A model generated the notes under the pieces. That model was not told where the DNA came from. It saw only the letters and a list, made by a program, of their open reading frames with translations, and made no database searches. Position numbers and translations under genes: made by a program. From Massilia niastensis DSM 21313 (lineage in GTDB: Bacteria; Pseudomonadota; Gammaproteobacteria; Burkholderiales; Burkholderiaceae_D), in assembly GCF_000382345.1 (NCBI RefSeq), contig NZ_KB908077.1:62001-126000 (forward strand): a stretch of DNA of 64,000 nt, given 5' to 3'. Below are positions 21,089-28,683 of this stretch, piece by piece (within the stretch, counting starts at the first letter, position 1; each line of letters begins with the position of its first letter).

Positions 21089-21727
21089 CTAGCTGTCGAT
21101 GACCGCGACAGGTGCCTCAGCGCGCCAGGCCGCTGCGAAGGCGGCGGCGCGGTGCGCCAGGGTGGCGAGGTCCGCGCCCGGCGTGAACAGCTGGCTGCCG
21201 AGGCCGGCGCCGGTGGCGCCGGCCTCCTTCCAGGCCCACAGCTGCCCGGGCGCGACGCCGCCCACGGGCCACAAGGGCGTCCCCGGGGGCAGCACGGTCT
21301 TGATGGCCTTCAGGCCCGCCATGCCGATCGACTCGGCCGGGAACAGCTTGAGCGCATGCGCGCCCGCATCCAGGGCGGCGAAGGCCTCGGTCGGCGTGGC
21401 CACGCCCGGCGCGCACAGCATGCCGCGCGCGGCCGCATGCGCGATCACCCGCGGGTTGCAGTTCGGGGCGACGAACAGCCGGCCGCCGGCCGCCGCCACC
21501 GCATCGACATCGGCGATGCCCAGCATGGTGCCGCCGCCGACCAGCGCGTCCGGCGGCGCGATCTCCGCCAGGATGTGGATCGCCTGGAGTGCGCCGGGCC
21601 GGTTCAGCGGCACTTCGAGCAGGCGGAAGCCGGCGTCGAACAGCACCCGGCCGACGCCGGCGGCCTGTTCGGGAGCGAGGCCGCGCAGGATCGCGACCAG
21701 GGGCAGTGCAAATGCTTCGGGATTCAT
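21089..21727 (-). CDS. dgoA: 2-dehydro-3-deoxy-6-phosphogalactonate aldolase
   Basis: The 212-residue class I aldolase splits 2-dehydro-3-deoxy-6-phosphogalactonate into pyruvate and glyceraldehyde 3-phosphate. Glu38 (RLLEVPLN) and the Schiff-base Lys127 (HALKLFPAE) match the KDPG/KDPGal aldolase active site, and GGGTML and GGVAPGQL are the phosphate- and substrate-loop segments. KDPG aldolase (Eda) is a close relative. The kinase and dehydratase neighbours decide for the galactonate enzyme. Start overlaps the dgoK stop by 4 bp (ATGA). Confidence 0.93.
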   Translation of the reverse strand: MNPEAFALPLVAILRGLAPEQAAGVGRVLFDAGFRLLEVPLNRPGALQAIHILAEIAPPDALVGGGTMLGIADVDAVAAAGGRLFVAPNCNPRVIAHAAARGMLCAPGVATPTEAFAALDAGAHALKLFPAESIGMAGLKAIKTVLPPGTPLWPVGGVAPGQLWAWKEAGATGAGLGSQLFTPGADLATLAHRAAAFAAAWRAEAPVAVIDS

Positions 21728-22644
21728 CGGGACTGGCTCGCAAGGAAACGCGCCAGGGCGGCGCAATACACGGATTCGGGATCGAGGTGCTGGAGCGGCA
21801 CGCCCAGCCGGGCGGCGGCAAGCGCATAGGCGCGCTGCAGGGCTGGCGAGGCAATCGCGGTGAGCTGCGGCTGGTCCTCGCCGACCTGGTCGAGGATGGA
21901 CACGAACTCGGCGCCCACCAGCAGGCCGCTGACCCAGGAGCGCGCCTGCGCGGCCGGCATCGCGCCCGTCACCACCTGCGCGCGCACGCCGAACAGCGCG
22001 GTCGACAGCGGCGCGCGGGCGCGCGCTTCCTCGACCCCGGCGACAAACGCCGCCTCGTCCTCGCCGCCGTTCATCAGGGGCGCCAGCGTGCCCCGGGCGG
22101 CCAGGGTCGCGAACAGTTCCCCGGTCATGAAGGTCGCGAACCGGCGGATCACGCCGTCTTCCAGCAACACCCATTTGCTGTGGGTGCCCGGCAGGACCAC
22201 CCAGCCATCGCGCTTGCCGAGCGCCAGCGCGCCGAGCAGCTGGGTTTCCTCGCCGCGCATCACGTCGACGCGGGCGCCGCGCTGGCTGTAGCCGGGCACG
22301 ATCAGGCAGCGGCGGCCGTCCGGCAGGCCGGGGGCCGGTGCAAGCTGCGCGGGAAGCGCGTCCAGGGGAACGGCGATGTCGAGGTAGGGAATCTCGCGCC
22401 AGCCCTGGGCGCTGCCGACCATGCCGGAAGCAAGCACCGGGACGTCTGGCGGAATCTCCATCCGGTCCAGCAGCGCCGCCAGCGAGGCGGCGAAATGCGG
22501 ACGGGCGGCGAGCATGCCCTGGCCGTCGGCATGGCTGGCCAAACAGCCGCCGTGGCGGTCGACCAGGTAAGCCCGGCGGTTGCTGGTGCCCCAGTCGACC
22601 CCGAGCAGGCGCTGGGCGCCCTGTTGCGCTTGAACGGTTTGCAT
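21724..22644 (-). CDS. dgoK: 2-dehydro-3-deoxygalactonokinase
   Basis: The 306-residue product has the DgoK signature: LLGVDWGTSNRRAYLVD (phosphate-binding start), ASGMVGSAQGWREIPY, MRGEETQLLGAL and VVLPGTHSKWVLLE. The enzyme phosphorylates 2-dehydro-3-deoxy-galactonate at O6 with ATP. It overlaps dgoA by 4 bp and follows the LysR gene by 54 bp. No strong ribosome site is seen before the ATG at 22644. Confidence 0.95.
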   Translation of the reverse strand: MQTVQAQQGAQRLLGVDWGTSNRRAYLVDRHGGCLASHADGQGMLAARPHFAASLAALLDRMEIPPDVPVLASGMVGSAQGWREIPYLDIAVPLDALPAQLAPAPGLPDGRRCLIVPGYSQRGARVDVMRGEETQLLGALALGKRDGWVVLPGTHSKWVLLEDGVIRRFATFMTGELFATLAARGTLAPLMNGGEDEAAFVAGVEEARARAPLSTALFGVRAQVVTGAMPAAQARSWVSGLLVGAEFVSILDQVGEDQPQLTAIASPALQRAYALAAARLGVPLQHLDPESVYCAALARFLASQSR

Positions 22645-22698
22645 GCGGCCATGCTACTGGCGCCGGCGGCCCGCCACCAATGGCTTATTTGCGCCCTG

Positions 22699-23664
22699 CT
22701 ATCCGATTTTGGCATAGCTGGCCGCGCGCCGTCCCGGGGCCGCCTCGCGCAAGGCGGCCAGCATCGCCTCGGCGGCCGGGGGCAGCTGGTGCCGGCGCCG
22801 GGTGACGATCCCGTACACGTCCATGCGCAGGTGCAGCTCGTAGGGCAGCCGGGCCAGCAGGCCGCTGTCGAGCCAGGGCTGGACCAGTTCGAGCGCCATC
22901 GGCGCGATCATGTCGCTGTTCCTGAGGAGCGCGCTGACCACGGCCAGTTCCATCGCCGAGACGGTATCGCGCGGCTGGTCCAGCCCATGCGACAGGAACA
23001 GCGCGGCGATGCGGTCGCGCACGATGCTGCCGGCCGGCGGCAGGACCCAGGCCTGGCGCGCCAGCGCGGCCAGGCCGAGGTCGCGTACGCCCAGCAGCGG
23101 ATGCATGGGACGCGCGACCAGGCAGTGCGGCTCGTCGGTGATCGGTTCGAAATGCAGTTCGTCGGAGGCGGCGCCATCGGGAATGCGGCCGATGACGATG
23201 TCCAGTTCGCCCGCGCGCAAGCGCTCCACCAGCCGCTTGCTGCTGTCGACCTCGATCGACACGTTGACGCCCGCGTGGCGCGCGCGCAGCAGCGCCACCG
23301 CGGCCGGCGCCAGGGTCGCGGACGGGGTCAGGATGGCGCCCACCGCCACCTTGCCGCGCAGGCCGGACAGCAGCTGGTTGACCTCCTGCCAGGCGGCGTC
23401 CATCTCGGCCAGCGAGGCGCCGGCGCGCCGGATCAGGACCTTGCCGTACCAGGTCGGCTCGACCCCGCGCGGCAGGCGCTCGAACAGGGGCACGCCGAGC
23501 GCATGCTCGAGCTCCCCGAGCAGCTTGGAGGCGGCGGGCTGGGTCAGGTGGGCCGCCTTCGCGGCCTGCATGATGGAGCCATGCCGCCCGAGCTCGACCA
23601 GCAGCACCAGGTGACGGGTTTTCAGGTGGGCGCGGACGAAGCGGTCGGAACGGGGATCGGTCAT
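22699..23664 (-). CDS. LysR-family regulator of the galactose/galactonate cluster (GbpR-like)
   Basis: The 321-residue protein starts with an HTH domain offset by about 10 residues (LKTRHLVLLVELGRHGSIMQAA, LTQPAASKLLGELEHALG), as in the GbpR/CbbR-like branch that controls sugar-acid genes. A sensor domain follows (about 100-310). It sits inside the dgo gene order between the SDR gene and dgoK. A T-N11-A palindrome before dgoD (25723-25749) is a plausible target. It probably responds to galactose, galactonate or a pathway intermediate. Confidence 0.88.
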   Translation of the reverse strand: MTDPRSDRFVRAHLKTRHLVLLVELGRHGSIMQAAKAAHLTQPAASKLLGELEHALGVPLFERLPRGVEPTWYGKVLIRRAGASLAEMDAAWQEVNQLLSGLRGKVAVGAILTPSATLAPAAVALLRARHAGVNVSIEVDSSKRLVERLRAGELDIVIGRIPDGAASDELHFEPITDEPHCLVARPMHPLLGVRDLGLAALARQAWVLPPAGSIVRDRIAALFLSHGLDQPRDTVSAMELAVVSALLRNSDMIAPMALELVQPWLDSGLLARLPYELHLRMDVYGIVTRRRHQLPPAAEAMLAALREAAPGRRAASYAKIG

Positions 23665-23687
23665 GCTGGGATCAAGAAGTTTCCTTA

Positions 23688-23717
23688 ATGATAGATGTCG
23701 AGCCCCCCGGGGGTCAA
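23688..23717 (-). promoter_or_regulatory. Possible internal promoter for lysR-dgoK-dgoA
   Basis: On the minus strand TTGACC (23717-23712) and TATCAT (23693-23688) are 18 bp apart in the 68-bp gap before the LysR gene. A CCCCC/GGGGG dyad overlaps the spacer. Confidence 0.4.
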
Positions 23718-23732
23718 ACCCTGTCCATACAT

Positions 23733-24506
23733 TCAGTCGTGGTAGACCTGGCTGCGTCCGCCGTCGACCAGGATGTCGGTCGCATTGATGAAGCGCGCCT
23801 CGTCGCTGGCCAGGAACAGCGCGGTGTAGGCCACTTCCTCGGGCGCGCCGATGCGCCGGCAAGGCAGCAGCGCTTCCTGGCGCCGCAGCTCGGCCTCCGG
23901 ATCCTCGCAGCTGTCCAGCCAGGCCCGGATCTGCTCGGTCATGATCAGTCCCGGCGAGATCGAATTGACGCGGATGCCGCGCGCCGCGTACTCGATGCCC
24001 AGCGAGCGGGTCAGGCCGATCAGCGCGTGCTTGGCGACCGGGTACGGGAAGCAGCCCGGGATGACCTTGTGGCCGTGCACCGAGGCGATGTTGACGATGC
24101 TGCCGGCGCCGCGCTCCAGCATGCGCGGCAGCGCGGCGCGGGTGACGTTCCATACGCCGTCGAGGTCGACCGACATGCAGCGCTGCCAGTCTTCCTGCGT
24201 CAGCGCGAGCGGGTCCGAGAACACGTTGATGCCGGCGTTGTTGACCAGGATGTCGAGCTGGCCGAAGCGCTCGACGGCGCGGTCCACCATGCGCCGGGTG
24301 GCGGCGCGGTCGGCCACGTCGGCCTGTACGAACAGGCTGCGCTCCTCGCCCAGTTCGGCGCGCATGGCGGCGGCATGGCCGTCGTCGCGGTGGCTGTTGA
24401 TCACCACCCGCGCGCCTTCGGCGGCGAAGCGCCGCGCCACGGCGGCGCCGATGCCCATGGTCGACCCGGTCACGATCGCGACCTTGCCGGCAAGCCGGTT
24501 GCCCAT
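23733..24506 (-). CDS. SDR-family dehydrogenase, probably galactose 1-dehydrogenase
   Basis: This is a 257-residue classical short-chain dehydrogenase. It has the cofactor motif TGSTMGIG (13-20), NNAG (89-92), catalytic Ser142, Tyr155 and Lys159 (YPVAK), and a C-terminal TDILVDGG. The context, between galactonate dehydratase and the LysR/dgoK/dgoA genes, suggests it oxidises D-galactose (or a related aldose) to the lactone that feeds the De Ley-Doudoroff pathway. That substrate is inference, since SDR sequence alone does not fix it. It starts 18 bp after dgoD, with a GGGAAGAG ribosome site. Confidence 0.85.
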   Translation of the reverse strand: MGNRLAGKVAIVTGSTMGIGAAVARRFAAEGARVVINSHRDDGHAAAMRAELGEERSLFVQADVADRAATRRMVDRAVERFGQLDILVNNAGINVFSDPLALTQEDWQRCMSVDLDGVWNVTRAALPRMLERGAGSIVNIASVHGHKVIPGCFPYPVAKHALIGLTRSLGIEYAARGIRVNSISPGLIMTEQIRAWLDSCEDPEAELRRQEALLPCRRIGAPEEVAYTALFLASDEARFINATDILVDGGRSQVYHD

Positions 24507-24523
24507 CTCTTCCCCTTCCCTTC

Positions 24524-25672
24524 TCACCATTCCGCGATGCTGCCGTCCGCATGGCGCCATACCGGATTGCGCCAGTCGGGCGCGTTGCGGCTCGCCTCGA
24601 TCACGCGTTCCTCGTCGATCTCCACGCCCAGGCCGGGCTTCGGCAGCGGCGCGATGTAGCCGCCGGTGATGCGGAAGTCTTCCTTGTTGCGCACGTAGTC
24701 GAGCAGCTCGCCGCCCTGGTTGTAGTGGATGCCCATGCTCTGCTCCTGCAGCACCGCGTTGTGCGCGACGAAGTCGAGGTGCAGGCAGGACGCCAGCGCC
24801 ACCGGTCCCAGCGGGCAATGCGGCGCCAGCGCGACGTCGTAGGCATCGGCCATGGCGGCGATCTTCACGCACTCGGTGATGCCGCCCGCATGCGAGAGAT
24901 CGGGCTGCACGATCGCCAGTCCGCCCTCCTCGAACACGCGCTTGAACTCGAAGCGCGAGTACATGCGCTCGCCGGCCGCCAGCGGAATCGGCGTGCCGTC
25001 GGCCAGGCGCCGGTACTGCCCGGCCTGTTCGGCCAGCACCGGCTCCTCGACGAACAGGGGGCGATAGGGTTCCAGCTCGCGCAGCAGCACCTTGGCCATG
25101 GGCGCGGCGACCCGGCCATGGAAGTCCAGTCCGAACTCGACGCTGTCGCCGAAGGCGCTGCGGATCTCGGCCACACGCGCCACCGCCTGGTCGATCTTGC
25201 GCGCGCTGTCGATCAGGCCCAGCTCTTCGGTGCCGTTCATCTTGAAGGTGTCGAACCCCGCTTCGCGCAGGACCCGCATGCCGGCGATGACATCGGCCGG
25301 ACGGTCGCCGCCGACCCAGCTGTAGGTCTTCATGCGGTCGCGCACCAGGCCGCCGAGCAGCTCGTACACGGGCACGCCCAGCACCTTGCCCTTGATGTCC
25401 CACAGGGCCTGGTCGATGCCGGCGATGGCGCTCATCAGGATCGCGCCGCCCCGGTAGAAGCCGGCGCGGTACATCAGCTGCCACAGGTCGTTGATGCGCG
25501 CCGGGTCCTGGCCGACCAGGTACTCGCCCAGCTCGTGCACCGCCGCCTCGACGGTGCGCGCGCGCCCCTCGATCACCGGCTCGCCCCAGCCCGTCACGCC
25601 TTCGTCGGTCTCGATCTTCAGCAGCATCCAGCGCGGCGGGATGCGGTAGGTCGTCAGTTTGGTGATTTTCAT
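24524..25672 (-). CDS. dgoD: D-galactonate dehydratase
   Basis: At 382 residues it has the length of E. coli DgoD and belongs to the enolase superfamily (mandelate racemase group). It starts [20 protein letters not shown] and has LDFHGRV and FVEEPVL metal-ligand strands, [12 protein letters not shown], and the [10 protein letters not shown] segment containing the catalytic His. It removes water from D-galactonate to give 2-dehydro-3-deoxygalactonate. The ATG at 25672 is chosen over a more upstream in-frame codon by homology. It is the first gene of the dgoD-SDR-lysR-dgoK-dgoA series. Confidence 0.95.
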   Translation of the reverse strand: MKITKLTTYRIPPRWMLLKIETDEGVTGWGEPVIEGRARTVEAAVHELGEYLVGQDPARINDLWQLMYRAGFYRGGAILMSAIAGIDQALWDIKGKVLGVPVYELLGGLVRDRMKTYSWVGGDRPADVIAGMRVLREAGFDTFKMNGTEELGLIDSARKIDQAVARVAEIRSAFGDSVEFGLDFHGRVAAPMAKVLLRELEPYRPLFVEEPVLAEQAGQYRRLADGTPIPLAAGERMYSRFEFKRVFEEGGLAIVQPDLSHAGGITECVKIAAMADAYDVALAPHCPLGPVALASCLHLDFVAHNAVLQEQSMGIHYNQGGELLDYVRNKEDFRITGGYIAPLPKPGLGVEIDEERVIEASRNAPDWRNPVWRHADGSIAEW

Positions 25673-25722
25673 GCGGGCAGTGTAGCCGCGCGCACTGCGG
25701 CCCAAGCATGAATAATCGCGCG

Positions 25723-25749
25723 CCAGCTATACGAATGCGATATGGCTGG
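25723..25749. promoter_or_regulatory. LysR-type operator upstream of dgoD
   Basis: The dyad CCAGCnATA-N9-TATnGCTGG contains a T-N11-A core and sits 50-77 bp upstream of the dgoD start, the usual activation position for LysR proteins. The LysR gene two genes downstream is the likely binder. Confidence 0.55.
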
Positions 25750-25767
25750 CGCTCCCCGGCGCCCGCG

Positions 25768-27621
25768 CTAGATATCCAGGTGCGAGATCAGCAGCTTGCG
25801 CTGCTCTACGTCGCCCTGCCCTTCCCCCTGGGCGCCGAGCGAGATCCCGACCGACATGATGTCGATCAGGAGCAGCTGCAGGATGCGCGAGATCATCGAC
25901 AGGAAGCTGGTGCTGTCCTCGCTGTGGTCGACCGCCAGGCAGACGTTGGCCTTCCTGGCCAGCTGCGACTTGCTGCTGGTGATGGCGATGACCTCGGCGC
26001 CCGCCGCGCGCGCGGTGTCCACCGCTTGCAGCAGCTCGGGCAGCTGGCCGGCGGTCGAGATCGCGATCACCACGTCGCCCGGGCCGAGCAGGCCGGCGGC
26101 CAGGGCCAGGAGGTGCGAGTCGCCGTACAGCGCGGCCGGGATGCGGAAGCGGAAGAACTTGTGCTGGCCGTCCAGCGCCACCGCGCGTGCGTTGCCGAGC
26201 GCGTAGAACTCGACCCGGCGCGCGCGGCGCACGATCTCGATCGCGCGGTCGATCGCCTTGACGTCGAGCTGGTCGCGGAACTTCAGGATCGCCGACACGG
26301 TGTTGTCGATCACCTTGGCCGACAGGTCGTGGGTGCTGTCGCTCATGCGCACCTGGCTGTGGCGCACGGGGATGGTGCCGGTCAGGCTGCCGGCGAACTT
26401 GAGCTTGAATTCGGCCAGGCCGCCGAAGCCGAGCGAGCGGCAGAAGCGGATCACGGTCGGCTGGCTGACGTCGGCCAGGCGCGCGATCTCGGCGATCGGC
26501 TCGGACAGCACCTTGCGCGGGTGCTCGATCACGAGCGCGGCCACGCGCTGCTCGGCGGGCGAGAATTCATGGCGCAGCTGCTGCACGCGGTCCATCAGGG
26601 TGTTGGCGCCGCTGCGTCCGCGCAGGTGCTCGGACAAGATCGCCGACACCCCGTACAGGGCCGGGTTCGGGGTCATGATCACGTAGGTCGGGATCTGCGC
26701 CAGGTAGCCGGTGAAGCGGCCCTTGGCTTCGAAGCGGGTGCGGAACGCCGAGGTGGCGAACCACTCGGCGATGCGCGGCACGATGCCGCCGCCGATGAAG
26801 ATGCCGCCGAATGCGCCCAGGGTCACGGCCAGGTTGGCGGCCGCGCCGCCCAGCATGCCGGCGAAGGTTTCCAGCACTTCCAGGCACAGCGGGTCGCCGT
26901 CCTCGAGCGCGCCGCCGACGATGTCGGCGGTGGAGCGCGGCGACGCCTCGACGGCGTTGCGCTGGGCCAGCGCGCGGTAGATCAGTTCGATGCCCGGCCC
27001 CGAGATCAGGCGCTCGTTCGACACGTGCTGCCATTCGCGCCAGGCGTACTGCAGGATCGCGAACTCGCGTTCGTCGGCCGGCGCGAAGTTGACGTGGCCG
27101 CCTTCGCTGCCGAGGGTGACGAAGCCGTCCAGGGTCGGGATCACGCCCGACACGCCCAGGCCGGTGCCCGGCCCCAGCAGCCCGGCGACCGCATGCGACT
27201 GCGGCGCGCCGCCGCCGACCTGCAGCAGGTCCTTCGGCTGGAAGCCGGGCAGCGCCATGGCCAGCGCGGTGAAGTCGTTCACGATCAGCAGGGTCGACAG
27301 GCCGAAGCCGCGCCGCACCTCGTCGGTCGAGAACTCCCAGTCGCGGTTGGTCATGCGGATGTAGTCGCCGCTGATCGGGTTCGCCAGCGCGAAGGCGGCG
27401 TGGGTGATGCGTACGCCCTGGTGCTGGGACAGGTAGGCCTGCAGCAGCGCATGGATGCCGCTGTAGTCGTCGCAGCGCAGCACGGCGACCTTGCTCAGCA
27501 CGCCGGGCGCGGTTTCCAGGCCAAGGCGCGCATGGGTGGCGCCGATGTCGGCCAGCAGGCGCGGGCCGTCGGCGAAGGCGGCGCGCGTGGGTTTTTGGGC
27601 GGTGTCGGGGTCGATGGTCAT
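25768..27621 (-). CDS. Glucokinase fused to RpiR-type regulator (copy 2)
   Basis: The 617-residue paralogue of the protein at 8901-10763 has the same order: glucokinase (about 18-338; LLADIGATHARLGL, LIVNDFTALAMALPG, GPGTGLGVSG, EGGHVNFAP), RpiR HTH (about 343-418; LADVSQPTVIRFCRSLGF) and SIS (about 468-598). The kinase signature and HTH recognition segment are almost identical to copy 1. The SIS ligand loop differs (STAGQLPE here, SNSGSLPE in copy 1), which suggests a different effector with the same DNA target. It lies downstream of the broken hydrolase gene and upstream of dgoD on the same strand. No clear ribosome site precedes the ATG. Confidence 0.92.
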   Translation of the reverse strand: MTIDPDTAQKPTRAAFADGPRLLADIGATHARLGLETAPGVLSKVAVLRCDDYSGIHALLQAYLSQHQGVRITHAAFALANPISGDYIRMTNRDWEFSTDEVRRGFGLSTLLIVNDFTALAMALPGFQPKDLLQVGGGAPQSHAVAGLLGPGTGLGVSGVIPTLDGFVTLGSEGGHVNFAPADEREFAILQYAWREWQHVSNERLISGPGIELIYRALAQRNAVEASPRSTADIVGGALEDGDPLCLEVLETFAGMLGGAAANLAVTLGAFGGIFIGGGIVPRIAEWFATSAFRTRFEAKGRFTGYLAQIPTYVIMTPNPALYGVSAILSEHLRGRSGANTLMDRVQQLRHEFSPAEQRVAALVIEHPRKVLSEPIAEIARLADVSQPTVIRFCRSLGFGGLAEFKLKFAGSLTGTIPVRHSQVRMSDSTHDLSAKVIDNTVSAILKFRDQLDVKAIDRAIEIVRRARRVEFYALGNARAVALDGQHKFFRFRIPAALYGDSHLLALAAGLLGPGDVVIAISTAGQLPELLQAVDTARAAGAEVIAITSSKSQLARKANVCLAVDHSEDSTSFLSMISRILQLLLIDIMSVGISLGAQGEGQGDVEQRKLLISHLDI

Positions 27622-27696
27622 CGTGCAAGGATACCATCGAGCGCATGGCGGGGAGCGGTTTCCCCCTGCCCTCGCGACCCGGGCGCGACGGATCGA

Positions 27697-28621
27697 TCAG
27701 CGGCCCAGCCCTTTCAGCAGCGCTTCGTGAAAACGCGCCGGGTCCTGCATCTGCGGCGCATGCCCCATGTCGGCGAAGGTCACCAGGGTCGCATTCGGCA
27801 TGCGGTGCACGGCATGCCTGGCCAGGTCCGGATAATTGCCCAGGCGCGGGCGCAGTGCCGGCGGGGCGGCGTCCTTGCCGATCGCGGTCGTGTCCTTCAG
27901 GCCGATCAGCAGCAGGGTCGGCACCCTCAGCAGCGGAAACTCATGGAGCACCGGCTGGGTGTAGATCATGTCGTACTGCAGCGCCGAGTTCCAGGCGACG
28001 AGCTCCCGGCCCGGTCCGCGGTACATCCCGGCCAGCATCTGCACCCAGGGCTCGTACTCCGGCTTCCACTGGTTGACGTAGTAGGTGGCCTTCTCGTAGT
28101 TGCGGATCCGCTCGGCGCTGGTCTGCAGCTCGCGCTCGTACCACTTGTCCACGCCCAGCGAAGGCACGCCCAGCGCCTTCCAGTCCTCCAGGCCGATCGG
28201 GTTCACCAGCACCAGGCGCTCGGTCTGCTGCGGGAACATCAATCCGTAGCGCACGGCCAGCATGCCGCCGGTGGAATAGCCCATGACGATCGCCTTCTTC
28301 ACCCCCACCGATTCGAGCAGGGCGCGCGTGTTCTCGGCCAGCTGCTGGAAGCTGTACTGGTAGTGCGCCGGCTTGGTCGACTTGCAGAAGCCCACTTGGT
28401 CGGGCACCACCACGCGGAAGCCCGCCTGGCTGAGTTCCTTCATGGTGCCGGCCCAGGTCGAGGCGCTGCGACCTGAAGCGGTACTGCTGCGTCGGTTCGG
28501 GATAGGGGAAGCCCTCCAGTTCCGGTCCGTAGACCGGCTCGTCGGCGGCGAAGGCCGGCGCCAGGGCGAAGGAGAACAGGGCGCCCGCGAAGGCGCGCAA
28601 CAGGCGTGTCAGGACTGGCAT
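27697..28621 (-). pseudogene. Alpha/beta-hydrolase broken by an internal deletion/frameshift
   Basis: The 5' part (from ATG 28621) encodes a signal peptide (LLRAFAGALFSFALAPAFA) and the mature start GPELEGFPYPEPTQQYRF. The 3' part, in another frame from about 28470, encodes an intact hydrolase core. STWAGTMKELSQAGFRVVVP leads into the nucleophile elbow GYSTGG, the acid-loop segment LLIGLKDTTA and the catalytic His in FADMGHAPQM. Between the parts the expected segment with the oxyanion-hole strand (LLHGK-type) and the reading frame are missing, which fits loss of roughly 100 bp near 28465-28475. A truncated product from the ATG at 28443 is possible but would lack both export signal and oxyanion loop. 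An assembly error is an alternative. Confidence 0.7.
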
Positions 28622-28683
28622 GGCGGAATATGCAAAGTTGACGGAATCGCCAGTCTAGCGGATTTCCCCGGGCCGCTGCCGGG

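Noticed and set aside
22699..24552. A single long minus-strand frame that seems to fuse the SDR and LysR genes
   Set aside because: The upstream half is out of frame with the real SDR gene. The LysR start at 23664 and the SDR stop at 23733 show two separate genes.
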